The notes under the pieces are model-generated. The model did no database searches, was not told where the DNA came from, and was given only the letters and a program-made list of their open reading frames with translations. Position numbers and translations under genes: made by a program. From contig JAEEQW010000001.1 in assembly GCA_016285515.1 (NCBI GenBank), positions 124,001 through 188,000 on the forward strand: a stretch of DNA of 64,000 nt, given 5' to 3'. Of this stretch, positions 38,289 to 48,415 are shown one piece after another; the stretch's first letter is position 1, and every line of letters starts with the position of its first letter. The DNA is from Bacteroidales bacterium (lineage in GTDB: Bacteria; Bacteroidota; Bacteroidia; Bacteroidales; BM520).

Positions 38289-40802
38289 TTAATTATTTTT
38301 GCTTTTGCTTAAACGTTCGCTACATTTAGCAATAATCTTGCCAGTGCGTTTGTTCTTGGCAAGAAATTTGAAAATAAGCGGTTGCAGAGTATAAGTGGTC
38401 AGTATAGTCGAAGCCATGCCTATGAGAGTAACCCCACCTACTGATGAGATTGCGGAGTGGCTTGCGAACATTAGGGATATGCTGCAGATTATCAGCGTCA
38501 TGGCACTGAAAAGGATAGCTGTCTTATGGAATAGCAACAGTTTTGTGTCGGTATTTCTGCCGCTTTCGATGAGACCGTCCATGATGAAGATACTATAGTC
38601 AACACCGACACCGAAAATCAATGATGAAACCACGATGTTTATCAGGTTGAACTTTATTCCGATTATGCCCATTATACCAAGCATCGTGTACCAGCTGACA
38701 AACATTGGAAGGAAGGCCAGCAGTGCGAGCAGAATGCTTCTGAAATGAATCAAAAGTATGATTAGCACGAAGATAACCGAGATAATCAATATCGTGTTGA
38801 AGTCATTGTTTATTATCGAAACCATGTCAGTGGAATAGAACATAGGGTCAAGTACTATAAAATGATCCTGGTCTTTTGCAATAATGTTTTCCGTGTCAAA
38901 AGTGAACTCATATTTTTCATCAGCCTGCACAGGAGTGAATATCATGTATATGTCACCGCATTTCTCGGCCATATTCGACATTATGGATTTTGGTAGCAGG
39001 TCTGACTCAAGGATGTTCACCGGCTTGTATTCAGCATTTATGACATTGTGGAATGGAGTGAAGAACTCAGGGTCAAAGCCGAATCTAATGGCAGCTTTTG
39101 AAACCATTGAAGTAATCCTTTCCTTATTCTCTTCTGTCCAGAAACTGTTCCATCTGTCAATACGTTTCTGTTGTTCGTCTGTAGAGACAAATAATGACCC
39201 TGCATTGCCGAAACTGTGAATATGTCCGGCTTCCTGGGCGTTTGCAAGCATCTGGCAGTTTTCTTGATAGTGGTAAATGGCAGAATCAAGCGAAGTTGCT
39301 GTAGTCGCGTAGTATTTTGTGTAATAACCCGGAGTGGTTTTTTCTTTCAGAAACTCTTGTGAATAGACCATCAGCGGATCTTTGTATCCGATATTGCGTA
39401 AATCGTTGTCAAACTGGACATTGCGCTGGGTGAACAGGCAGACCACGAATAACGTGATGATGACAATGGAAATCCATTTTCTGTCTTCTATACGATAACT
39501 GTTGATTTTGTTTAGAAAACTGAAAGCTTTTTTTGAGTAAACTTCCGTTCCTTTTGTGAAGAATTGTGGCAGGAAGATGATGCAGCTTAAAGCGCAGCCT
39601 ATAAGAACCAATGATGCGAACAGCCCGAAATCTCTCAGCAGTTCCGAAGATGTGAACAATAATGCCATGAAAGCACCTATGGTGGTGATGCAACTCAGAA
39701 AGATTGGCATTGTCTGGTCTTTCACCACGGTAAGAGCATCACCTGTGTGTTTGAAGTGGGTAAGGACATGTAAGCAGTAACTTAGTCCAACCGCGAGAAT
39801 CAATGCCCCTATGCCGAGTGCAAGAAACGACATTATCCCTTTTATGAAATACATTATTGTAAGTCCGAATATTGTTCCGAACACGATAGGGAAGAGTAAG
39901 GAGAATATGGTGTGTAATGGCTTTCTGAAACAAATAATAATGATTATCATGATGATTATCAGTGAACTGCCGATAGTCACAATGATGTCTCTGATTATAT
40001 GGCTTGAGTTGTCGGAACCTTCAATGGGCGCACCATGATATACGATTTTAACATTAGGATAGGTTTCCTTGAACTCTTTTGTAAGATGTTTCATGTCGTT
40101 GACCATCACTCGTGCAAATTTCGATTCAAAGGAGTCGAAGTTCGGGGAAATGAATGCGATTGCTGATGAGGAGTCGGGAGTGAAGAAGAATTCGTCAATC
40201 ATGGTATAGTTTCCTCCTAACCCGTCTTGAATTATGCCGGCTTTTTCCATGAATACATCTTGGAATCCAATAGGGTCGTTGGCAATAATCGGAAGATATG
40301 CCGCCCCCGCTTCAGTGGAAAGCAGTTCGAGATTCTGTGCCATCCGGAGGTTAATATTATCCTCAGTACACAACTCTTCAAGTTTGGTGAAGTCGGTGCT
40401 GTCAATGAATGATGGAATATTTTCAAAAAGAAAAGTGAAAAGAGAAGGGATCATGTCATCGTCAAGTTTGTATAAAATGTTGTCGATGAGATGATGGGTT
40501 GAGTCTTTTTCCATAAGCTGTTCCGAAAAATCCTGTGCGGCAGCTTCTAATTCATCAATGGAGCAGGAGTCGTTGTCTTTTATGAAGAGTACGAAAACCT
40601 TGTCTTTAACCTTAACATTGCCGAAGACGATATCACCCGTGGAACCTACATTTGAGGATGGAAGGATTTTGGAGACATCTTCCTCATATTTCATCTTGCA
40701 TGCAAAGAAACCCAGCACGATGAAAATAATCAGCAGAAGGATGTGGAAAAAAGTCTTGTGTGATTGGAAATATTTATATATATTTGTAGATAGTTTTATC
40801 AT
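38289..40802 (-). CDS. MMPL/RND-type exporter
   Basis: 837 aa; duplicated transmembrane architecture, GVGVDYSIFIMDGL motif. Confidence 0.88.
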   Translation of the reverse strand: MIKLSTNIYKYFQSHKTFFHILLLIIFIVLGFFACKMKYEEDVSKILPSSNVGSTGDIVFGNVKVKDKVFVLFIKDNDSCSIDELEAAAQDFSEQLMEKDSTHHLIDNILYKLDDDMIPSLFTFLFENIPSFIDSTDFTKLEELCTEDNINLRMAQNLELLSTEAGAAYLPIIANDPIGFQDVFMEKAGIIQDGLGGNYTMIDEFFFTPDSSSAIAFISPNFDSFESKFARVMVNDMKHLTKEFKETYPNVKIVYHGAPIEGSDNSSHIIRDIIVTIGSSLIIIMIIIIICFRKPLHTIFSLLFPIVFGTIFGLTIMYFIKGIMSFLALGIGALILAVGLSYCLHVLTHFKHTGDALTVVKDQTMPIFLSCITTIGAFMALLFTSSELLRDFGLFASLVLIGCALSCIIFLPQFFTKGTEVYSKKAFSFLNKINSYRIEDRKWISIVIITLFVVCLFTQRNVQFDNDLRNIGYKDPLMVYSQEFLKEKTTPGYYTKYYATTATSLDSAIYHYQENCQMLANAQEAGHIHSFGNAGSLFVSTDEQQKRIDRWNSFWTEENKERITSMVSKAAIRFGFDPEFFTPFHNVINAEYKPVNILESDLLPKSIMSNMAEKCGDIYMIFTPVQADEKYEFTFDTENIIAKDQDHFIVLDPMFYSTDMVSIINNDFNTILIISVIFVLIILLIHFRSILLALLAFLPMFVSWYTMLGIMGIIGIKFNLINIVVSSLIFGVGVDYSIFIMDGLIESGRNTDTKLLLFHKTAILFSAMTLIICSISLMFASHSAISSVGGVTLIGMASTILTTYTLQPLIFKFLAKNKRTGKIIAKCSERLSKSKNN

Positions 40803-40941
40803 AACATATTAATTGTCAATATATTATTATTACCAATAATGTGGTAAACTAAACTACAAAAATAACAATTTTTTAGTTATACTGTGAATATTTCCCACAA
40901 TTCTTCTTTTCCTTCTTCATTACTGCTTTTCGGAGCAGGAC

Positions 40942-41235
40942 TCACGCAATTTGGTCGATAGTCCAAACAAAAGCTCTTATGCCGACTTCCTCGTTACGTT
41001 TGTCGAGTCTGCGGACGTTTGCCAGCACACCGTCAACTACTTCATCTGGAACAATAGTCAGCACTGCAGAATTCATTTCTGGCCAGGTATGCGTTCCGCG
41101 ATGCGGCTCGCCGTTTATGCTGCCGCGTCCCTGAACGTTTTCAATGAATGTGAAGCCTCTGATGCCCATTTCGTCAAGCATATATTCTATACGTTCTGTA
41201 TCAGCCTGATTGAATATTATTAATATTGCTTTCAT
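40942..41235 (-). CDS. PII-like signalling protein
   Basis: 97 aa; KAILIIFNQADTERIEYMLDEMGIRGFTFIENVQGRGS.NGEPHRGTHTWPEMNSAVLTIVPDEVVDGVLANVR. Confidence 0.7.
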   Translation of the reverse strand: MKAILIIFNQADTERIEYMLDEMGIRGFTFIENVQGRGSINGEPHRGTHTWPEMNSAVLTIVPDEVVDGVLANVRRLDKRNEEVGIRAFVWTIDQIA

Positions 41236-41237
41236 TT

Positions 41238-44200
41238 TTAATGCTTGTTTTCTGTCAGTTTTTCTGTGGGAGCGTTGAATGTGTTCATGTTAACTTGTTC
41301 TATGTCATCGTCTAATCCCATGAAATAGAAGTTCTTACGTTTCTTTGCGTTTTTGTCGCGTTCGCCTTTGCGTGCCATTATGCTGTAAAGAATAGGTACC
41401 AGATACAGCGTTATTAATGTGGCCACAAGCATACCGCCGATGACAACGATGCCCAATGGCACCCACATTTCCGAACCTTCGCTTTTGCTCAATGCCATAG
41501 GCACCATGCCGAGGATAGTAGTGATAGCAGTCATGAGAACAGGACGGATACGTGATTGGCAGGCTAAGGCTACAGCATCTGTCAGGGCATGACCTCTGTC
41601 GCGCATCAGATTAATGTAGTCAACGAGGACAATGCCGTTCTTTATGACAATACCAATAAGCAGTATGATACCCAAAGCACCTATCATGTCAAGTGACTTG
41701 TTGGTGATAAGCAAAGCCCAGACAACACCGGAGAGTGCAAACGGGAATGACATCATAAGGATGAAAGGTTTGGAGAATGATTCAAACTGTGATGCCATCA
41801 CAACATATACGAGCATCAATATCAGAAGAGCTAAGGTGATCATATTGCTGAAAGTCTCCTTCTGGTCTTTGTAATTGCCTGATAATTCCCATGTTATACC
41901 TTGTGGTATAGTCATGTCGTTGAGGATTTCAGTTGCAGAAGCAGCAAGTTTGCTTAATGCAACTTTATATGGGGTGATTGTTATGGTGACACAACGTTCG
42001 CGGCGTTCGCGTTCGATACTTGGCGGACACCAATATTCCTTGATTTCGGCTATCTCCTTCAATTTGATTAAACTGCCGGTTCCCGACATGATGGTCATGT
42101 TCTCCATGTCAGTGATGGAGTTGCGGTATTCTTCCTGCATACGGACTACGATATTGTATTCCTCACCGTCTTCCTTCAGATATCCTGCCGCCATGCCGTT
42201 GACTCTGTTACGAACGTAAACTGCTGCCGTAGCTTCGGTGAGGCCATGTCGTGCGAGCTTTTTCTTGTCGAAGACAATCTGAAGTTCTGCGCGGTCTTCT
42301 TCACGGTTTATATTGATGTCACGCGCACCTTCAACTTCCTTCATTTTGCTGCTGAACTCAGCTGTAAGCTTGTTGGTTTCATCAAAATCGTAACCGAAAA
42401 TCTTGACTTCCAGGGAACTGCCTCCCATGCCACCGCCACGTGTGGAGACCTGGTATCTGATTATCTCAGGTATTTTAGCAAGTTCCTGCCGTATCACTTC
42501 GGATATTTCCTCTATGCCACGTTCACGTTCATTTTTCTTGGAACAACGGACAGTCATTGAAATCTTGTTGTTGTTGGTGGATGAAAATATTGAGGAAATA
42601 CCTGACTCGTCGCTTGAACCCAGTGACGTTGAAATCAATTGTGTTTCAGGAACAGAGACATATATGGCATTTTCAATAGCTCTTGCGGTCTTCATGGTCT
42701 CTTCGACACGAGTGCCTCTCTGCAATTCAACAGTCAGCGACAAACGACCTTCATCGGAAGAAGGCATGAAGTTAGTGCCGACCTTTCCTTTTATAACAGG
42801 TATCATGGAAACTGCGAAAACAGCTATCAAAACCAGCAATGAGGCGAACTTGTGCCTTATACAGAAATATAATGATTTTGCATATAATTTGTCTATCTTG
42901 TCAAGAAAACGCACCACGGTGTTTTCGTATGTGATACGTTTCTTCTTCTTTTCTTCCGATGGTGTCTGATTGAAAATCCTGTCTTTTGCCTTCAGCAACT
43001 TTGAGCAAAGCATAGGAGTTAAGGATATAGCCACTGTAGTTGATGTGCAGACGCATATTGTGATTATCCAGCCGAGCTCCTTGAAAAGAATGCCTGCCAT
43101 TCCCGGCAACATTGTCAAAGGCACGAAAACTGCCACGATGACTAATGTGGTTGCGATTACTGACACCCACACTTCGTTGGTGCCATATATTGCAGATTCT
43201 CTCGGACTGGAGCCTCGTTCGATGTGTCTCGTTATGTTTTCAAGGACAACGATGGCATCATCCACAACCATACCGATTGCGATTGTCAGTGATGACAAAG
43301 AAATGATATTCAGTGAACTGCCTGTGGCTAAAAGATATATGAATGCTACTATCAGGGCGATAGGAATGGTTAGTGCGATGATGATAGTTGCACGCCAGCG
43401 ACCGAGAAAGAACAAGACTACAAATACTACGAATATCAAAGCATAGAAGATGGATTCTCCCAATCCTTTGATGGCATGGGTGATTTCTTCCGACTGGTCA
43501 TAGATAAGTGTGATTTTGATGTCCGGCGGTAATTTTGGCTGAATCGTGGCCAGCAAGTCCTTTACATCATTGCATATCTGCACTGTGTTGGCACCTGACT
43601 GTTTCATGATAATCAGACGGACACCGTCCTTGCCGTTGATTTTCTCTTCCAAAGACACGTCCTTGATGGTATCACGCACTGTGGCGAGGTCACGGACATG
43701 TATCTGCCTTCCGTCATAGGTCGTGCTGACGACAATGTCTTCAATTTCACTGCTTTCGACATATTCGCCCTGAACACGTATCTGATACTGTTCCTTGCCC
43801 ATTTTCACCGAACCTGACGCTAAGTTGAGGTTGTTGGAAGATATGGCATTGCCTATCAATTCGACGCTAAGGTTGTAAGCATCGACTTTGTTAGGGTCAA
43901 GCTCGACATACACGTACCTTTCCGGTGCACCGGAAATTGATACTGTGCCGATACCGTCAATCTGCTTCAGTACCGTTACCACGTTGTCGTCAAGTATTTT
44001 GTTGAGTCCGGGATAACTCTCATTTGCAGTGATTGCATACTGCGCAATAGGTATGGAACTTGAATTGAACTTGAATATTGTTGGCCTGGAACATCCGTCA
44101 GGAAGGTTGTCATACACCATATCTATGGCAGAACGTACATCGTTGACACGTTCATCAAGGTTTTCGCCCCATTTGAATTCGAGGGATACCAGGGAAAGGT

Positions 44201-44459
44201 TATCCCTTGAAGATGATGTTATGGTCTTAAGTCCCTCAACTGAGTTAAGTGAGTTCTCCAACAGTTTGGTGACATTGGTTTCAATTTCACTTCCATTGGC
44301 TCCGGCGTAAGTGGTCATTACGGAAATATATGGCGGATCCATCTCCGGGAACTGGTCAATAGGAAGTTTTGATAAAGAGAACAAACCTATGATAAACACT
44401 GCCACAAAGATAAGCAGTGTGGTGATGGGCTTGTCAACTGCAGATTTATATATACTCAT
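41238..44459 (-). CDS. efflux RND transporter permease subunit (AcrB/HAE1 family)
   Basis: 1073 aa; SIYKSAVDKPITTLLIFVAVFIIGLFSLSKLPIDQFPEMDPPYI; DDAIVVLENITR. Confidence 0.95.
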   Translation of the reverse strand: MSIYKSAVDKPITTLLIFVAVFIIGLFSLSKLPIDQFPEMDPPYISVMTTYAGANGSEIETNVTKLLENSLNSVEGLKTITSSSRDNLSLVSLEFKWGENLDERVNDVRSAIDMVYDNLPDGCSRPTIFKFNSSSIPIAQYAITANESYPGLNKILDDNVVTVLKQIDGIGTVSISGAPERYVYVELDPNKVDAYNLSVELIGNAISSNNLNLASGSVKMGKEQYQIRVQGEYVESSEIEDIVVSTTYDGRQIHVRDLATVRDTIKDVSLEEKINGKDGVRLIIMKQSGANTVQICNDVKDLLATIQPKLPPDIKITLIYDQSEEITHAIKGLGESIFYALIFVVFVVLFFLGRWRATIIIALTIPIALIVAFIYLLATGSSLNIISLSSLTIAIGMVVDDAIVVLENITRHIERGSSPRESAIYGTNEVWVSVIATTLVIVAVFVPLTMLPGMAGILFKELGWIITICVCTSTTVAISLTPMLCSKLLKAKDRIFNQTPSEEKKKKRITYENTVVRFLDKIDKLYAKSLYFCIRHKFASLLVLIAVFAVSMIPVIKGKVGTNFMPSSDEGRLSLTVELQRGTRVEETMKTARAIENAIYVSVPETQLISTSLGSSDESGISSIFSSTNNNKISMTVRCSKKNERERGIEEISEVIRQELAKIPEIIRYQVSTRGGGMGGSSLEVKIFGYDFDETNKLTAEFSSKMKEVEGARDININREEDRAELQIVFDKKKLARHGLTEATAAVYVRNRVNGMAAGYLKEDGEEYNIVVRMQEEYRNSITDMENMTIMSGTGSLIKLKEIAEIKEYWCPPSIERERRERCVTITITPYKVALSKLAASATEILNDMTIPQGITWELSGNYKDQKETFSNMITLALLILMLVYVVMASQFESFSKPFILMMSFPFALSGVVWALLITNKSLDMIGALGIILLIGIVIKNGIVLVDYINLMRDRGHALTDAVALACQSRIRPVLMTAITTILGMVPMALSKSEGSEMWVPLGIVVIGGMLVATLITLYLVPILYSIMARKGERDKNAKKRKNFYFMGLDDDIEQVNMNTFNAPTEKLTENKH

Positions 44460-44478
44460 TTTTCAGATAATCAATTGT

Positions 44479-45501
44479 TTATTTTTGGACATTCAGTTTT
44501 CTGCCGTCAACTAACTTTGCCTGACCGACAACGACAAGCTCGTCATTTTCCTTTATGCCGTCGGATATTATCTCTATCTGATCGTCAAAGCGGTCGCCTA
44601 AAGTGACATCGACTCGTTTTGCCACACCGTTGTCGTTGAGAAACACGTATCTGTTGTTTGAGCCTTGCAGCTTAAGTACAGCCTGATAAGGGACTATGAC
44701 GGTCTGTACTTCTCCAAGTGCAAGATATGTGTTGGCATACATACCCGGACGGAGAAGCTCCCTGCTGTTCGGAATGCGGAGTTTTACCTGAAATGTGTGT
44801 GATGAGGCGTCAATGGTAGGATAGACAGTCTCCACCGTTGCTGGAAATGTCTCACCCGGATATATCGTTGATGTGACTGTCGCCTTCATGCCTTCCTTGA
44901 CGAGTGGGAAATAAGATTCGGGAACGTTGATAAAAGCCTTCAGAGTGCTTATCTGTGTGAGGACGAGGATTGGCGACCCGCTGTATAACTCACCGTCCTC
45001 GAAGTTTTTGGCTGCAATCACACCGGAGAAAGGAGCTTTGACGTATGTGTTGGTCTTCAGAAATTCAAGCGACTCCTTTGCCTGGTCATACTGAAGCTTG
45101 GTCTGGTCGTAGGTCTGCTCCGAGATGTTTCCGGAAGCCCGCAGGGACTCAACCCTTGAAAACTCTGTCTTAAGATTCTGAAATGTCAGATATGCTGTGT
45201 TGTATTGATTCTGATCCATTCTGATAAGGTCAGACCCTTTGCTTACCTTGCTGCCGACTTCAACATAGATGTGCTCAATTTTGCCTGTAAGGGAAGGGGA
45301 TATTTTCTGGGTTTCATAACCTTCCAATGTCGTGGTAATGTTAAGGTTTCTTGCTATTGTCGTTTTCTCAATGACCTGAGTTCTAACGAGTTCTGCCTTC
45401 TCAGTCTCAACTGTCGTGTCCTTTGATGTTTTCTGACCGCAACTTACAAGTATCGTTGCAAGCAGGACAAATGATAATGGAGCGATATATTTTTTTTTCA
45501 T
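44479..45501 (-). CDS. efflux RND transporter periplasmic adaptor subunit
   Basis: Lipobox ILVSCGQ; G.I..I.V..G..V.KG lipoyl-like motifs; VKAPFSGVI. Confidence 0.93.
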   Translation of the reverse strand: MKKKYIAPLSFVLLATILVSCGQKTSKDTTVETEKAELVRTQVIEKTTIARNLNITTTLEGYETQKISPSLTGKIEHIYVEVGSKVSKGSDLIRMDQNQYNTAYLTFQNLKTEFSRVESLRASGNISEQTYDQTKLQYDQAKESLEFLKTNTYVKAPFSGVIAAKNFEDGELYSGSPILVLTQISTLKAFINVPESYFPLVKEGMKATVTSTIYPGETFPATVETVYPTIDASSHTFQVKLRIPNSRELLRPGMYANTYLALGEVQTVIVPYQAVLKLQGSNNRYVFLNDNGVAKRVDVTLGDRFDDQIEIISDGIKENDELVVVGQAKLVDGRKLNVQK

Positions 45502-46796
45502 TATTTGGAGATGTTAAGTAATGTTCTTAATTCAACGTGTGCCTCTACAAGTTCAATCAGGGCTTTCAAATAGTTGTTCTGGGCAGTGATGATGTCTGTG
45601 CTTGCGTTGGTGACTTCAAGGCTTGAAGCTCTTCCATATTCGAACTTTTCTGATATATTGTCGAATACTCTTTTTGTGACATCAACGTTGTCCTGCTGTA
45701 TGAGATATGTCTCGTAGGCTGAGGTGAGATTGTACCTCAACTGACGGTCCTGTACTAAAAGCGAGTTCTTTGTGTCGTTGAAGGTGTTTTCAGTCGTCTT
45801 GTAATTCAGTTTGCTTTGCTCAACGGCACTTTTTTTCGCCAAGGATGACCATAAAGGTACTGACAATGAGGCACCTACCATGTTGGGAGGCGTCATGTTC
45901 ATTCCTTCTTCCTTGCCGAAGTATGTTTTTGCTGAATATTGGTAATATGCGCTTATTGTCGGCAGACAGTTCATTTTTGAAAGTGTTATCTGCTTTTTTG
46001 ACAACTCAAGATTTTTTTCGAGAAGCTGGTATGAATAGTTGTTCTCTAAAATGAAATCCTTGTTGAGGAGGTCCTGTATCTCACCTATGCTCAACAGATG
46101 GTCTATATTGTCGCTAAGTATTATTTCACAGTTGACATCTGTACACAACTGAAGTCTTAATGAGTTGTAAAGCATTTCGATGGAGCGGTTTGCAGAATTG
46201 ATTGAACTTTGCATCGTTGCAACCTGGACTGCAATCTTGTCGGATTCAGTTTGTTCTGTGACACCTGCTTTCACTGCCCAATCTGTCATTTCCTGCAACC
46301 TTTTCAGATTGTTTAAACTTTCTGTCAGCAAATCAACAGTTCCTTCCATTGCCAATGTCGAGAAGTATAGTTTGTCAACGTTGGCTATGATGCTCTGTTC
46401 GCTTTGCTTTTGGGAGATATTCTGCATATCGATGGATATGTCGGCCATCAGTGTGTTGATTATCTGTGCGCCGCTCAAAGCCATTGAAGCCGTGACTCCG
46501 AGGGTTCCGGATGGGTTCATGGGGATTGAAACTCCTTGCATGAAATTCATGGAATAACCGCAGAAGTTTTGATAGTCGAAGTTGGCATTTACCTGTGGCA
46601 GCATTGAGGCCAGTGCCTGCCAGCGGGAACGCTGGGCTTTCTGCACCTCATAATTGGCGTTCTGCAATGTCCTGTTGTGCTCTACGGCATATTTTTCAGC
46701 CTGTTCCAATGACAGTACAAGTCTCGTGCTGTCCTGAGCTTTTATGCCACCAATGCAACTGATAAGAATGATAAGCGTTATTACTTTATTTCGCAT
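45501..46796 (-). CDS. TolC family outer membrane protein
   Basis: LSLEQAEKYAVEHNRTLQNANYEVQKAQ; start at MRNKVITLI. Confidence 0.92.
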   Translation of the reverse strand: MRNKVITLIILISCIGGIKAQDSTRLVLSLEQAEKYAVEHNRTLQNANYEVQKAQRSRWQALASMLPQVNANFDYQNFCGYSMNFMQGVSIPMNPSGTLGVTASMALSGAQIINTLMADISIDMQNISQKQSEQSIIANVDKLYFSTLAMEGTVDLLTESLNNLKRLQEMTDWAVKAGVTEQTESDKIAVQVATMQSSINSANRSIEMLYNSLRLQLCTDVNCEIILSDNIDHLLSIGEIQDLLNKDFILENNYSYQLLEKNLELSKKQITLSKMNCLPTISAYYQYSAKTYFGKEEGMNMTPPNMVGASLSVPLWSSLAKKSAVEQSKLNYKTTENTFNDTKNSLLVQDRQLRYNLTSAYETYLIQQDNVDVTKRVFDNISEKFEYGRASSLEVTNASTDIITAQNNYLKALIELVEAHVELRTLLNISK

Positions 46797-46873
46797 TTTG
46801 TTTTGTGTTTCTGTATAACGTAAAAAGTATCTATATAGCAATAATTATGCCGAAATATGCAAATAAACCAGGA

Positions 46874-48415
46874 TTATTCTATTGATGGTCTCTCTTCTTC
46901 ACGCCACATAAGTCCGTCCAGTTTTTCCATCGACGGGTTTGATTTGTCAGTTGGGTATATGTCACTCTTTACGTCTGAATAGAAGATGAAATCCCGCATC
47001 TCACCTTCAACAAAAATTATCTTTGAATTATTAGCCGACACCACATTTATTCCGATAAGTCCGTTGTTATCATCTCTCAGGAAATACACCACCTGGTTAT
47101 TTCCGTTAATGGCGACATAATCAATGCCATTGCCATGTTCTGACCCGGCGTTTTCATTGTCATGTTTCTTGAAATAGATGGAAATCTCATTGCCCTTTAT
47201 CTGATTGATTGAACCGAGCGTGTCCTTGGCAGCGATGAATCCGGAGGAAGGGATGTGCAACTTGTCGATTTTGCCATCGGCGGTGTAAAGTATGACAGTG
47301 TCGCCGGTAATCTGGTTTTTGCCGGTCCAGAGAGCAGGGGAGTTGAACAACTTCACGCACGAATCGGCTCTGTATGCCACCAATGAATCGCATACAGCCT
47401 GGAAATCTTTGTGTATCAGTCTGACATGATTGTAGGCACTTATGTCAATGAGCGTGCTGTCAAAGGTCGCACGAATGGTGTCTGCCAAGATGTACATCGT
47501 ATCTTTTTCAGTGAGATACCTCACTTTTGAATTTCCGCTGATGAATCCGTAGCCGTCTTCCTTGTTGAATTCGATGTAGTCTGACCACGAGGTGATTTTG
47601 TTTGTGGTGTCAATAACTGTCACGTTTTCATATCCTTCCGCATAAACTCTTTTGTTTTCGTAATAAAGGCTGTCGGAGAACAGTATGTAGTTGTCGTAAT
47701 GAATTTCCACGCTATTGTTGAAGGCTCCCTCATCCGTTTCAAGATAGTATTTGCCTGAACGACAGAACATGGTGTTGTCCTTGTTGAAGATTGTTGTCGA
47801 ATCAATGGCTGTAACTACTTTTCTGTCAACATTGTAGAGCATGGTGTCGGATTTAAGTATGTAGTCGGGATTGGTGATGACAATGTCCTTGTGGAATGAG
47901 AGGTCGCCGGTGCTGGTATTGTAGATGCCATCAACGCTTACGAGTTTGTTTTCCCCGTTGGTGATTGTTGCCCCGGAGTCGTAGTAGGCAGTATGAGTGT
48001 TTCTGTTGAAAGTCAGTTGCGATGTTATAAGTGTTGTTGATGGGTCAACGAGCCTGACATTTCCACGGATATATGCTATTTTTGTGTTTCCATTGTAGGT
48101 CAGATAGTCACCGTAAAGGTTGATGGTGTCATTGTCAATTATGCGGACGTTGCTGTATGCTTCCACGGTGTTGGTTGCCTTGTAGAGCAGTGCAGTGTCA
48201 CAAAGCAAGTAAGCCGAATCGTGCTGCAGGATAACGTTGCCTACAATGAATTGTGAATTTGCATTCAAATCTTTTGAATAGAACCATCTGTCGGCCTGAA
48301 TAAGCTGTATTTCTGTCTTGTTTGGTGTCGTTTCGGTTTGAGCTGTCAGACCGTACGGCACTATAAGGCAGGTTATCAGTGCGATGACGACGGATGTTCT
48401 GTTCAGATTAAGCAT
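46874..48415 (-). CDS. OstA/LptA-like LPS transport protein
   Basis: 513 aa; QADRWFYSKDLNANSQFIVGNVILQHDSAYLLCDTALLY, repeated beta-jellyroll style strands. Confidence 0.85.
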   Translation of the reverse strand: MLNLNRTSVVIALITCLIVPYGLTAQTETTPNKTEIQLIQADRWFYSKDLNANSQFIVGNVILQHDSAYLLCDTALLYKATNTVEAYSNVRIIDNDTINLYGDYLTYNGNTKIAYIRGNVRLVDPSTTLITSQLTFNRNTHTAYYDSGATITNGENKLVSVDGIYNTSTGDLSFHKDIVITNPDYILKSDTMLYNVDRKVVTAIDSTTIFNKDNTMFCRSGKYYLETDEGAFNNSVEIHYDNYILFSDSLYYENKRVYAEGYENVTVIDTTNKITSWSDYIEFNKEDGYGFISGNSKVRYLTEKDTMYILADTIRATFDSTLIDISAYNHVRLIHKDFQAVCDSLVAYRADSCVKLFNSPALWTGKNQITGDTVILYTADGKIDKLHIPSSGFIAAKDTLGSINQIKGNEISIYFKKHDNENAGSEHGNGIDYVAINGNNQVVYFLRDDNNGLIGINVVSANNSKIIFVEGEMRDFIFYSDVKSDIYPTDKSNPSMEKLDGLMWREEERPSIE

